DNA of 37,757 bases from DASQFU01 sp035632955 (GTDB lineage: Bacteria; Eisenbacteria; RBG-16-71-46): NCBI GenBank assembly GCA_035632955.1, contig DASQFU010000022.1:1-37757 (forward strand), read 5' to 3'. Below the pieces are notes generated by a model. The model saw only the letters and a program-made list of their open reading frames with translations, had not been told where the DNA came from and searched no databases. The position numbers were made by a program, and so were the translations under genes. Positions within the stretch are counted from its first letter, which is position 1. The number at the start of each line of letters is the position of its first letter. This document shows, one piece after another, positions 1 through 8,953 of the stretch.

Positions 1-55
1 CTGCACCAGGTCGACTACGAGCACGCCTGCGGTCCCTGAAGACCGCTTGGTTCGC

Positions 56-266
56 GTGTCTTGTCTGGCTCAGGCGACACCCGCCACCGGCGAGGCGAAA
101 AAGCGCGACGTCGACTTCGAGCAGTTCTCCCGTCATGCTATCGGCGAACCCTCCGACCGAGACGTTGTGGTGGTTTCGGTTCTATGACGCGAACCAGGAC
201 ATCGTCGGCAAGGCCTTGGTCTCTGTCGCAGGCGAGACCGCGAAGCTATCGGAGTGGAGGAAGTAG
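56..266 (+). pseudogene. Possible frameshifted remnant of a small protein gene
   Basis: No family recognised. From about 56 to 150 one frame has coding-like G/C third positions and reads like the end of a signal peptide followed by a charged stretch (AKKRDVDFEQFSRHAIGE). From about 140 the neighbouring frame takes over (ETLWWFRFYDANQDIVGKAL) and ends at the TAG at 264-266. Each frame looks non-coding where the other looks coding, which suggests one small exported protein broken by a frameshift near 140-150. The alternative is a free-standing 43-residue ORF from the ATG at 135. A third frame at 1-39 (ending HACGP, TGA) may be the tail of yet another gene. The 3' end overlaps the truncated EamA gene on the other strand. 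A sequencing error cannot be excluded. Confidence 0.3.
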
Positions 267-800
267 GGGGCGGACAGTTGAGAGCTGGATGCGCCCCATG
301 AAGACGAGGAAGAATCCCGCGACCACACCTGCGGAGAGCGCCGGAATCAGTACGCGGCGCGGATCGCCGTCGTGCGCGGCATCATCGGCATTCCCGCTCC
401 GACTCAGCAACACGATCGCGATCGGCGCCAGTACCAGCCCCGCCACCGCGACCAGCGACGGACGCTCGCCGAGCGCAGCGCCAACGATTACCGGCAGCGC
501 GAGGCCGGTGATGCCGAGCACGGGCGACGCCACGCTCACCGGTCCGATCGCGAGTGCCCGGTAGATCAGCATCGCGCCCAGGCCGCCGAACGCACCGGCC
601 AACGTCGCCCAGAGAAGATCCGAGCTGCGCGTCTCCCCCGCCACGAACGGGACGCCCGCTAAAACGACGGCGAGCGCCGCGAAGCCGCTGAAGAACGTGA
701 CCACCAAGGCACTCGCGCGTCGCGCGGCGATGCCGCCGAAGAAGTCCGCGCTCCCATAGAGCACCGAGCCGAGCGCGGCGAGCAGCAGGATCGGGTTCAG
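246..800 (-). CDS. EamA/DMT-family transporter, truncated at the C terminus
   Basis: Inner-membrane permease of the drug/metabolite transporter superfamily. The substrate cannot be told. Hydrophobic segments and the characteristic YGSADFFGG start, a helix-rich first EamA repeat and the beginning of a second (SAGVVAGFFLVFMGR) are present. Family members have about 280-300 residues in two five-helix repeats; this product has about 184 and homology-like sequence stops after MGR, near base 285. The last dozen codons (IQLSTVRPLLPPLR) look non-coding, so most of the second repeat is lost and function is doubtful. I place the start at CTG 798-800, in a 4-base CTGA overlap with the stop of the upstream Nudix gene, because the extra residues (LNPILLLAALGS) suit the family's N-terminal helix. 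GTG at 762-764 is the alternative. It probably forms the tail of the operon with the Nudix/MBL gene. Confidence 0.6.
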   Translation of the reverse strand: MNPILLLAALGSVLYGSADFFGGIAARRASALVVTFFSGFAALAVVLAGVPFVAGETRSSDLLWATLAGAFGGLGAMLIYRALAIGPVSVASPVLGITGLALPVIVGAALGERPSLVAVAGLVLAPIAIVLLSRSGNADDAAHDGDPRRVLIPALSAGVVAGFFLVFMGRIQLSTVRPLLPPLR

Positions 801-2296
801 CGGCGATCCGGATTAGCGGCCACCATCCACCCCTCGCCTTCGCGCCGGGCGCGACCTTCGCCCTCGAGCTTCAGCAGGTGCGCGAGCAGCGAGCGCTCGG
901 CATAGGGCCACAGCTCCTTCGCCGTGTCCTGGTACGCACGCTCGACGAGTGCGGCGAGCGTATGCGGCTCCGCATCCAACGCCGCCAGAACCTGCGCCTC
1001 ACGCCCCTGCCGGTGCTTCAGCAACCAGCGAAAACTGCGTTTCGCGGCGCCCTGCGGCGGACCGTGCCCGGGGAACATGACCTCGACCGGCATCTCGATC
1101 ACGCGCTCCAGCGACCGCACATAGTCGGCCATATCGCCTTCGGGCGGATCGATGACGACGGTGCCGCCGCCGCCGACCACGTGATCGCCGGTGAACAGCG
1201 AACGCGTGCGCCCGTGGTAGAAGCACAAATGGCCGCGCGTGTGGCCGGGCGTGTGCACGGCCTGGAGATTCCAATCGCCGACACCGGGGACCAGCGGCAC
1301 GAACTCGCCGTCCTCGAGGCTGAAGTCGAGCCGCACGTGCTTGCCGGTCTCCGCGTGGCCGGCGACCAGCACCTGGTATCGCGCGCGCACGGCTTCCACC
1401 GCTCCGATGTGGTCGGGATGATGGTGCGTCAACAGCACGAGCTTGAGTCGGCGCCGATCCTCCGCCAGCAACTCCACCAACGCGAACAGTCGCTCTTGCT
1501 CCTCGGGGTCGGAGCAGCCGGGATCGATCATCGCCATCTCCTGCTCGCCGACGAGATACACGTTGGTGTGAGTCGCGGGCGGCAGCGGGCGCGTCTTGGC
1601 AGGATGCAAGACGACGCCCCATTTGAGCTCGATCCGGCGCGGGCTGCCGGCTCGCTCCGGGCCCGCGATCATGCGCGGCACGAGGTCCTGCTCGCCTTCG
1701 GCGAGCGCGATCAGGTTGTAGAGGATCGGCGCGGCGAACGTCTCCTGCCCGAGCTGCCAGCGCTCGAGCGCCTGCAGCGGGCGCACCCACTCGCCCTCGG
1801 CCAGCTCGCCGAACATGATGTGAGGCTCCTGCCCTTGCGGCACGCGCGCGAGGAAGTACCAGGTGTCGAAGCGCCGGTACGCGAACGGCGGCGTCACCCA
1901 GCGACCGCAGTACTCGAGACCGTCGGCGCGGAACTGCCAGCCGAAGTCGCGCGCCAGCTCGGGAAACGTGACCTCCCCGGCGAGCAGGCGCTCGCGCGCG
2001 GCAGCGACCCGCTCCGGCGGACCGGGATCGACGACGCCGATCAGCACGCCGGTCTCTTCGAACGCCTCGCGAATCGCGCACGCGCGCATCACGCGCTCGG
2101 GCCCCGCGGCGACGCCCTCGATCTCCAGGGCTTCGTCTTCGCGCGCGACGGCTCCGCCGACGAACGCGCGGAACCCGGGCATGAACTCGACCGCGTCGCT
2201 GCGCTTGACCCAGTAGGCCTCGAGCGCATCGCCGTGGCCGCGCACGAACACGACCGCGGCCGAGTCGCGGGCGCGAGATGGCTCGGGAGTCTGCAC
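797..2296 (-). CDS. Nudix hydrolase / metallo-beta-lactamase-fold fusion protein
   Basis: Cytosolic two-domain hydrolase of 499 residues. Residues about 10-200 form a Nudix domain: the box shows GG at its start and REAFEETGV as the REUxEExGU core, so a nucleoside-diphosphate-X substrate is expected. Residues about 225-430 form a metallo-beta-lactamase fold with the zinc ligands THHHPDHIG, a later HTPGHTRGH, and TGDHVVGGG. The C-terminal tail (LLKHRQGRE, then a winged-helix-like segment ending LLKLEGEGRA) resembles the LACTB2 group of MBL proteins. The substrate of the fusion is unknown. The GTG start has no Shine-Dalgarno sequence but lies 6 nt after a TACCAT box, suggesting a leaderless mRNA. 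It starts 20 nt after the lat stop and overlaps the EamA gene by 4 nt. Confidence 0.85.
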   Translation of the reverse strand: MQTPEPSRARDSAAVVFVRGHGDALEAYWVKRSDAVEFMPGFRAFVGGAVAREDEALEIEGVAAGPERVMRACAIREAFEETGVLIGVVDPGPPERVAAARERLLAGEVTFPELARDFGWQFRADGLEYCGRWVTPPFAYRRFDTWYFLARVPQGQEPHIMFGELAEGEWVRPLQALERWQLGQETFAAPILYNLIALAEGEQDLVPRMIAGPERAGSPRRIELKWGVVLHPAKTRPLPPATHTNVYLVGEQEMAMIDPGCSDPEEQERLFALVELLAEDRRRLKLVLLTHHHPDHIGAVEAVRARYQVLVAGHAETGKHVRLDFSLEDGEFVPLVPGVGDWNLQAVHTPGHTRGHLCFYHGRTRSLFTGDHVVGGGGTVVIDPPEGDMADYVRSLERVIEMPVEVMFPGHGPPQGAAKRSFRWLLKHRQGREAQVLAALDAEPHTLAALVERAYQDTAKELWPYAERSLLAHLLKLEGEGRARREGEGWMVAANPDRR

Positions 2297-2302
2297 GCGG
2301 CG

Positions 2303-2308
2303 ATGGTA
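2303..2308 (-). promoter_or_regulatory. Candidate -10 box (TACCAT) for a leaderless Nudix/MBL mRNA
   Basis: On the minus strand TACCAT ends 6 nt before the GTG start at 2296, about where transcription would initiate. No Shine-Dalgarno sequence precedes the gene, and no convincing -35 is seen. The same geometry recurs at lrp, thrH and the receiver gene, which is the main support. Confidence 0.3.
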
Positions 2309-2316
2309 CGACGAAC

Positions 2317-3668
<1,352 letters not shown>

Positions 3669-3672
<4 letters not shown>

Positions 3673-4169
3673 GGGATCTCTCCTTCCGCGCCCGTTGGCA
3701 CGTAGCTCTCTTCTTTGCTCGTGGACAGCACGATCACCGTCCGCGTTTGGCGCACGCCTTCGGCGGCGTTCAACTGGTGCATGAGTAACTGCTGGAGCGA
3801 TTCCATGTCGCGCACACGCAGCTTGAGCAGCAGCGAGAACTCGCCCGTGATGTGGTGGCACTCCTGGACTTCGTGAATCTTCAACGCCCGCGCCACGAAT
3901 CCCGCCTCGAAGCGCGGATGCTCGATGAACACCTCGACGAACGCCGTCACCGACGCGCCGACCGCGCGCGGATCGACGAGCGAGACGTGCCGGCGGATGA
4001 CGCCGGAGTTTTCGAGCTTCCGCAGCCGCTCGTTGACCGCGGCCGTGGACAGCCCGACGCGGCGGGCGATCTCGGCTTGCGCCAGCTTTGCGTCGCGCTG
4101 GACTAGGGCCAGGATCTTTCGATCCTTATCGTCCAGCGGCTGTTGAATGTTCAGCCCATTGATGGCCAT
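3669..4169 (-). CDS. Lrp/AsnC-family transcriptional regulator
   Basis: DNA-binding regulator expected to sense lysine or another amino acid and control lat. An N-terminal helix-turn-helix (LDDKDRKILALVQRDAKLAQ, then IARRVGLSTAAVNERLRKLE) is followed by the linker SGVIRRHVSLVDPRAVG. The C-terminal ligand-binding RAM domain (TAFVEVFIEH ... VQECHHITGEFSLLLKLRV ... TRTVIVLSTSKEE) gives 166 residues, normal for the family. I choose the second ATG (4167-4169) because a TACAAT box at 4176-4181 lies 6 nt upstream, fitting a leaderless message; the first ATG at 4173-4175 would add two residues. No Shine-Dalgarno sequence is visible for either. First gene of the lrp-lat unit; the 4-base overlap with lat implies autoregulation together with lat. 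Confidence 0.9.
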
Positions 4170-4175
4170 AACCAT

Positions 4176-4181
4176 ATTGTA
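4176..4181 (-). promoter_or_regulatory. Candidate -10 box (TACAAT) for lrp-lat
   Basis: Near-consensus TACAAT on the minus strand, 6 nt before the ATG at 4169. No recognisable -35 hexamer lies 16-18 nt upstream. If it is used, the lrp transcript begins at or next to its start codon. Confidence 0.4.
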
Positions 4182-4238
4182 TTCGGCAGATCACGTGTTT
4201 CGCCATACGATTTTCCGCGTGCGGCCAGCCAAGCTCGC

Positions 4239-4481
4239 GACCCCGGATGAAACGGGGTCCCCGTGGCTGCCGTGACCACCTCCGGTGTCCCTCGGGCCGG
4301 GGGTGTCGCCTGTCGGGTCGGATGACACTTCCCTCGGCGTCTTTCGGCCCTGATCTGGCTTCCTTGGGCCGCAGGAGCAGGCTTTTCAGCGTTTTTCGAC
4401 GCTGGACAGTGCTGGATCTGAATATGCTGGTCGTACTCCTTTCCTAGCTCGCCGCATTACTCGACAGGCCCTGACGGGGCC
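4239..4481 (+). promoter_or_regulatory. Hairpin-rich intergenic leader of the kelch gene
   Basis: The gene-free stretch 4182-4492 holds several perfect inverted repeats. They are 4239-4259 (7-bp arms GACCCCG/CGGGGTC around a GATGAAA loop), 4387-4404 (CAGCGT/ACGCTG, 6-nt loop) and 4467-4481 (GGCCC/GGGCC), the last immediately before the Shine-Dalgarno GGAGG. No known riboswitch class is recognised and no clear -35/-10 pair was found. The GAAACGGG element of the first hairpin is also found in the leader of the gene at 33612-34277, which encodes a protein with the same sorting domain. Confidence 0.35.
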
Positions 4482-4492
4482 GGAGGCTCAGC

Positions 4493-7063
4493 ATGCGCTG
4501 CTCGAGATTCTTCCGTTCCGCGCGCTCATTTCTGCTCTCGGCGGTCGCATCTCTGATTGTCGCGAACTCCGAGGTCGTCGCTGATCCGCAGGATGGGACC
4601 TGGAGCGAGATCCCGCCCGTCCCCCGCGTCTGGTCACACACGGCGGTTCACGACCCGGTTCGGCATCGAATGCTGCTGTTTGGTGGAGTCGCCGAAGGGG
4701 CGGGGTCGAGCCAGGTGGTTTTAGACCAGGTTTGGGCACTGTCTCTGTCGGGCTCTCCAGCGTGGACGCGAATCGAGACTCAAGGCTCGGGTCCCGGTCG
4801 TCGTTCCCGTCATAGCGCCATCTACGATCCGGTTCGAGACCGCCTGATCGTCTACGGCGGGGATTCCGACATCCTCTACGACGGACTTGACGACACGGCG
4901 ATCTACGCCCTGACTCTCTCGGGCACTCCGACCTGGACCCGCATCGCCCCCGCGGGCGGCCCGGCAGGAGGCCGCATCGGCCACACGGCCATCTACGACC
5001 CGATCCGTGACCGGATGGTGGTCTTCGGCGGGAGCTACTCCGACGAGTGTTGGGCTCTCGAGTTGGCAGGCGAACCGACCTGGACACCGATCATCGCGAC
5101 GGGATCCGCAGGGCATCGCCAGGCCCACAGCGTCATCTACGATCCGGTCGACGACCGGATGATCGTCTTCGGCGGCTGGGTCACGGAGATCCCCGGGACT
5201 TCCAACGACGCGTGGGCATTGTCCCTAGCCGGCGCTCCGGCGTGGCAGCCGATTCTCACCTCGGGCCTCGCCCCCCCGGCACGGGGGGGGCATCAGGCGA
5301 TCTACGATTCCTCCAGCCACGAAATGGTGATCTTCGGCGGTGGGGCCCCCAACCCCAGCAACGACGTGTGGAGCCTCTCGCTCGGTACCACGCCGACGTG
5401 GCGATCCTGGTCGCCGCAGGACCAGTCGCCTGAAGAACGCCAGGCACACACAGTGATCTACGATCCTCTCGGTCCACGGCTGGTCACGTACGGTGGCTTT
5501 GGGGCCAGCTACATGATCAACGAGACCTGGGAGCTGTCTTTGGGATCAGCGCCCGCATGGGGACGTTTCCGAGTCGAGGGCGAGCGGCCGGCCGGCCGGG
5601 AGAGCTTCACCGCGGCGTACGATCCGGCACGCAGGCGCATGGTCGTCTTCGGCGGCCAGAACACAAACCAGGTCTACGGAGACTTGCACGCGTTGAGCCT
5701 GGACGACTCGCCGAGGTGGGCCCCGATCGCGACCGGCGGAACTTCTCCGGCGCCGCGTCACTCACATACGGCGGTCTACGACCTGAACTCGGATCGGCTC
5801 GTGATATTCGGCGGGGATTCCGAAGGCTCTCGGAACAATGATGTCTGGACGCTCGAGCCAGGGACTCCGCCCACCTGGTCTCAGCTTTCGCCGGGGGGGG
5901 TGGCTCCGACCCCTCGCCGCGGCTATTCCGCCATCTATGACGAGTTGCGGGACAGGATGATCGTTTTCGGCGGCGATTTGTCGGGTGGTTTGTCGGAGAT
6001 CTGGGAGCTCTCCCTCGGGCCGATGCCCATCTGGACCCAACTTCTTCCGCAGAATTCGGGGCCTTCGGGGCGATTCGAACACACCGCGGTCTATGACGGG
6101 GCGGGCGATCGAATGATCGTCTTCGGTGGCAAGTTCTTCGTTCCGGCGACCGACAATACTACCCTTCTCAGCGACTCATGGAGCCTGGATCTCGGGTCGC
6201 TCACATGGTCTCTGGTCGCGCCACCCGGATCCGGTCCAGCCGCTCGAATCGAGCACTCGGCCGTGTTCGATCCGGATCGCAAGCGAATGCTGGTCCACGG
6301 AGGGCAACCGGACTTCGGCGCCCCCTATGATGACACCTGGTCCTTGGACCTTTCAGGGGCATCTGGTTCTTGGACCCGGCTCGAATCCGCTGGAGGATTT
6401 CCCGGACCGCGTTACCGACACGCCGCCGTCTACGATCCTCGGGGCGGCGCAATGGTGGTCTTCGCCGGCAACTCCGCACAGGACGACACCTGGCGACTCG
6501 TCTGGGACGACGTGCTCACCGCCACGGTCGTCTCCGTGGCGCGCGCCGAATTTGTGGGCGACCGAGTTCGCCTCGAGTGGCACTTCGCGCAACCGGTCGG
6601 GACGACGAGCGTGCAGCGCTGCACCCCCGGAAGGACCTGGGAGGATCGAGGCCTCGTCGACGTCGTCGGGCCCGATCGCGTGACGCACGAGGATGCCGAA
6701 GTCGTTCCTGGCGCTACATACCGCTACCGGCTCTCCTGGAAAGAGGGTGGAACGCATCTCACCGGCGGGGAGACCGAGGTGGCCGTTCCGGCACTCGCAC
6801 GGCTCGGCCTCTCAGTCCACCCGAATCCCGCCCGGGGGCGAACCGCCGCAGTAAGGTTCAGTCTGATCTCCGACGCTCCGGCCAGGCTCGAGGCATTCGA
6901 CGTTCGGGGCCGCCTCCTATGGTCTGCCGAGGTCGGCGCGGAAGGCCCGGGCACTCACGAGTGGCGGATCTCGTCCAGGGACCTGTCCGGCATGGGGCTG
7001 CTCTTTCTTCGCCTGACGCAGGATGGACGGAGCGTCATCACGCGACTCGCCGTGGTCGAGTGA
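4493..7063 (+). CDS. Secreted kelch-repeat beta-propeller protein with C-terminal sorting domain
   Basis: Exported protein of 856 residues; function unknown, probably surface or extracellular binding. A signal peptide (RSARSFLLSAVASLIVANSEVVA) is followed by twelve kelch blades, each marked by an AxYDPxRDRMxVFGG motif, then W-LSL-G-PTW-x(10)-P-GR, with a period of about 50-60 residues. Residues about 655-770 form a fibronectin-like stalk (TATVVSVARAEFVGDRVRLEWHF). The end (VHPNPARGRT ... DVRGRLLWS ... GLLFLRLTQ ... RLAVVE) is the FlgD/T9SS-type sorting domain shared with three other proteins here. ATG 4493 follows GGAGG at a good distance. It is monocistronic. Twelve blades suggest two six-bladed propellers or one pseudo-continuous array. 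Confidence 0.85.
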   Translation: MRCSRFFRSARSFLLSAVASLIVANSEVVADPQDGTWSEIPPVPRVWSHTAVHDPVRHRMLLFGGVAEGAGSSQVVLDQVWALSLSGSPAWTRIETQGSGPGRRSRHSAIYDPVRDRLIVYGGDSDILYDGLDDTAIYALTLSGTPTWTRIAPAGGPAGGRIGHTAIYDPIRDRMVVFGGSYSDECWALELAGEPTWTPIIATGSAGHRQAHSVIYDPVDDRMIVFGGWVTEIPGTSNDAWALSLAGAPAWQPILTSGLAPPARGGHQAIYDSSSHEMVIFGGGAPNPSNDVWSLSLGTTPTWRSWSPQDQSPEERQAHTVIYDPLGPRLVTYGGFGASYMINETWELSLGSAPAWGRFRVEGERPAGRESFTAAYDPARRRMVVFGGQNTNQVYGDLHALSLDDSPRWAPIATGGTSPAPRHSHTAVYDLNSDRLVIFGGDSEGSRNNDVWTLEPGTPPTWSQLSPGGVAPTPRRGYSAIYDELRDRMIVFGGDLSGGLSEIWELSLGPMPIWTQLLPQNSGPSGRFEHTAVYDGAGDRMIVFGGKFFVPATDNTTLLSDSWSLDLGSLTWSLVAPPGSGPAARIEHSAVFDPDRKRMLVHGGQPDFGAPYDDTWSLDLSGASGSWTRLESAGGFPGPRYRHAAVYDPRGGAMVVFAGNSAQDDTWRLVWDDVLTATVVSVARAEFVGDRVRLEWHFAQPVGTTSVQRCTPGRTWEDRGLVDVVGPDRVTHEDAEVVPGATYRYRLSWKEGGTHLTGGETEVAVPALARLGLSVHPNPARGRTAAVRFSLISDAPARLEAFDVRGRLLWSAEVGAEGPGTHEWRISSRDLSGMGLLFLRLTQDGRSVITRLAVVE

Positions 7064-7119
7064 TGCTCCTCCACGTTGCGGAGAGGGACCCGACGGGCGT
7101 TGCCGTGGGCTCCCCTCGC

Positions 7120-7335
7120 TCAGATGGCCTTCATGCCGGTCAGGCCCCGAAGCTTGCTGGCCAAGGGGAGGACATTCCCAGCAAGCTCCCCATACGTCGC
7201 CAAGAACAGGTCCAATGAGTTCTTCATTTCGTCCATAGCTTTGCGTCGCGCGATTCCATCCCTAACGCCGACGATGACAAGGCCGTGTGGGGCCAAGCCG
7301 CCGCTGACGCATGGGCAGCCGCCACCAACCGCCAT
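7120..7335 (-). CDS. Hypothetical protein, 71 residues
   Basis: Not recognised. Coding-like third positions and a plausible amphipathic C-terminal half (RRKAMDEMKNSLDLFLATYG, then ELAGNVLPLASKLRGLTGMKAI) support a real small gene, but the N-terminal part looks less convincing and no Shine-Dalgarno sequence is seen. It is convergent with the kelch gene and divergent from thrH, whose candidate -10 abuts its start. It could be a fragment or a chance ORF. Confidence 0.3.
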   Translation of the reverse strand: MAVGGGCPCVSGGLAPHGLVIVGVRDGIARRKAMDEMKNSLDLFLATYGELAGNVLPLASKLRGLTGMKAI

Positions 7336-7337
7336 GG

Positions 7338-7343
7338 TACAGT
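7338..7343 (+). promoter_or_regulatory. Candidate extended -10 (TGGTACAGT) for thrH
   Basis: TACAGT preceded by TGG lies 9 nt before the ATG at 7353. The gene has no Shine-Dalgarno sequence, so a leaderless or nearly leaderless transcript is likely. No -35 match is obvious. Confidence 0.35.
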
Positions 7344-7352
7344 GCTCGGCCC

Positions 7353-7979
7353 ATGATCTACGCGATCGACCTCGAGGGCGTGCTCGCGCCTGAAATCTGG
7401 CCCACGCTCGGCACCGCGTTCTCGGTCCCCGACCTCCACCTCACGACCCGCGATCTCGGCGACTTCGACGACCTGATGCGCCGCCGCGTGAGCGCCACAC
7501 GGCAGGCCGGGTTGAGCTTGAAGCAGCTCCAGGGGATCGCCCACGCCATGGAGCCGTTCTTGGGCGCGCGCGATTTTCTCGCGCGCTTGCGCTTGCTGGG
7601 GCAGGTGGTCGTGATCTCCGACACGTTCCACGAGCTGGCGGAGCCGCTGGCGCAGAAGCTCGGGGGTCACAGCCTGTTCGCCAACCACTTCGAGCTGGAC
7701 GGGGACGGGAGCATCCGTGGCTTTCGACTGCGCATCCGGGGCCAGAAGGAGCGCATCGTCTCCGGATTCCGGAGCGCGGGTTTCGAGGTCGCGGCGATGG
7801 GCGACAGCCTGAACGACCTGTCCCTGCTGCGCGCCTGCGACTACCCGGTGCTCTACCGGCCGGTGACGGCGTTGCTCGAGGCGTTCCCGAATGCGCCGCA
7901 TGCCGTCAACCTCGACGAGGCGTTGGTGCACCTGGAGAACGCCGCGCGCGCGGAGCTGCGCAAGCAGAACGGGGAGTAG
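7353..7979 (+). CDS. thrH: ThrH-type phosphoserine phosphatase / homoserine phosphotransferase
   Basis: HAD-superfamily cytosolic phosphatase. Characterised ThrH removes phosphate from phosphoserine and can transfer it to homoserine, linking serine and threonine synthesis. The 208 residues are of family length. Motif I is the ThrH-specific YAIDLEGVLAPEIWP, in which the second acid is Glu instead of the usual Asp. The cap contains RQAGLSLKQLQGIAHAMEPFLGA. Motif II is VVISDTFHEL, and motif IV is MGDSLNDLSLL. ATG 7353 is chosen because the conserved N terminus begins there. It is convergent with the lipoprotein gene, with only 6 nt between stops. Enzyme activity in this organism is inferred from motifs. 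Confidence 0.9.
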   Translation: MIYAIDLEGVLAPEIWPTLGTAFSVPDLHLTTRDLGDFDDLMRRRVSATRQAGLSLKQLQGIAHAMEPFLGARDFLARLRLLGQVVVISDTFHELAEPLAQKLGGHSLFANHFELDGDGSIRGFRLRIRGQKERIVSGFRSAGFEVAAMGDSLNDLSLLRACDYPVLYRPVTALLEAFPNAPHAVNLDEALVHLENAARAELRKQNGE

Positions 7980-7985
7980 CGGGGC

Positions 7986-8600
7986 CTACCTGAGCGTCAG
8001 CGCTTCGATGACGGTGAAGCTCAGCGTCGTCCCCTGCCCGAGCGTGACCTGGAAGTCGTTGGCGGTCGGCCCCGCGTGGGAATGAAGAGCGGCGCCGAGA
8101 ATCCCGCCGACTGCCACGGCATGAACTCCAGATCCGTGGGCGCCCCCCCGGGATGGATCGGCATCCGGATCGGTGCCGAGATTCTGTGCGCGCAGTGAAC
8201 CGGCGATAATGGGCTCGCTATCGGCGCGCATCGACGTCGGATTGCCGGTGACCGAGATCGAGGTGATCGAGAGGTCGAGCAACCCACGCAGCCCGTCTCT
8301 CGCGTCCTGGACGTTCGTCACAACGCCTTCGACCTCGCTGCCGGCCGGGATCGCCACGCGATCGTCGATCAGGATTTCGCGGCTCACGGTTCCGCGCCAC
8401 CGATCGCCGAGCCCGGTGATCGCCGACGAGACCGTAGTGCCCAGACGCACATCGACGAGCGTTCCGGCTGCCACGCGCAGGGGCGATGGCCCGAACGTCG
8501 CGGCGACGGCGGACGTTTCTGAGACCCGCGAGCCGCCGGTATCACATCCGGCGAGGCCCGCGGACGCGAATAGCGCGATAACCAAGACGGCGTTTCTCAC
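7986..8600 (-). CDS. Predicted lipoprotein, unknown function
   Basis: Envelope lipoprotein of 204 residues. The GTG start gives a lipoprotein signal (VRNAVLVIALFASAGLAGC) with the lipobox Leu-Ala-Gly-Cys. The mature part has a beta-rich pattern, VDVRLGTTVSSAITGLGDRWRGTV then DRVAIPAGSEVEGVVTNVQDA, seen in exported proteins of unknown role that combine 'GT-x-VRL' and 'IPAG(S/A)-V-G-V' elements. A glycine-rich stretch (VHAVAVGGILGAALHSHAG) follows. Start: GTG at 8598-8600 with GGGAGGGG upstream; its G is also the last base of the TAG stop of the preceding small gene (TAGTG), so translation is coupled. It is second in a two-gene unit behind a strong sigma-54 promoter match at 8843-8858, and is therefore probably stress-induced. 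Confidence 0.7.
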   Translation of the reverse strand: MRNAVLVIALFASAGLAGCDTGGSRVSETSAVAATFGPSPLRVAAGTLVDVRLGTTVSSAITGLGDRWRGTVSREILIDDRVAIPAGSEVEGVVTNVQDARDGLRGLLDLSITSISVTGNPTSMRADSEPIIAGSLRAQNLGTDPDADPSRGGAHGSGVHAVAVGGILGAALHSHAGPTANDFQVTLGQGTTLSFTVIEALTLR

Positions 8601-8773
8601 TATTGCCAGCCCCTCCCCACCAAAGACCAGAGACTGGACTGCGTGTCGGCCTGTGCCACTTCCGTCGCGGACGCCACGCTCACGCCGACGAGAATGGCCA
8701 GGAACAGGAGTAGGAAACCAACCATGAGACGCGAACCGGCATCTCGCAGGAACTGCTGGCTCTGGGCGGTCAT
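8600..8773 (-). CDS. Small single-span membrane protein, 57 residues
   Basis: Unrecognised small inner-membrane protein. It has a short cytosolic-looking N terminus (MTAQSQQFLRDAGSR), one hydrophobic helix (LMVGFLLLFLAILVGVSVASA) and a short C-terminal tail rich in Ser and Trp. Start ATG 8771-8773 has GAGAGGAAG ahead. A longer reading from upstream would add a non-coding-looking Arg/Pro-rich stretch. It is first gene of the unit with the lipoprotein; its stop TAG overlaps the next GTG by one base. The upstream region carries a sigma-54 promoter match and a 21-bp inverted repeat about 100 bp further up. Confidence 0.65.
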   Translation of the reverse strand: MTAQSQQFLRDAGSRLMVGFLLLFLAILVGVSVASATEVAQADTQSSLWSLVGRGWQ

Positions 8774-8842
8774 GACTTCCTCTCTGCGCCGGCCACTGGC
8801 CGGGGAATCGGGGGGAACGTTGGGAACGGCGCACCTTCCCAT

Positions 8843-8858
8843 CGCAAGCCTCGTGCCC
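8843..8858 (-). promoter_or_regulatory. Sigma-54 (-24/-12) promoter of the small membrane protein-lipoprotein unit
   Basis: The minus strand reads GGGCACGAGGCTTGCG. Against the sigma-54 consensus TGGCACG-N4-TTGCA it matches GGCACG and TTGC in full with the obligatory GG-N10-GC spacing; only the two outermost bases differ. The predicted start of transcription is near 8833, giving a leader of about 60 nt to the ATG at 8773. This is the best promoter match in the window. Confidence 0.75.
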
Positions 8859-8953
8859 GCCGGACGCAGCCTGCAAGTTGGCCTGAATCATTAGTTGTGG
8901 CTCCGGCGGGCGGCGACAGGGAGTGTTCAGCGGCGTTTTCGTTCAATTGGCGT

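Noticed and set aside
4403..4428. TGGACA and TATGCT as a sigma-70 promoter of the kelch gene
   Set aside because: The spacer is only 14 nt and the hexamers are weak.
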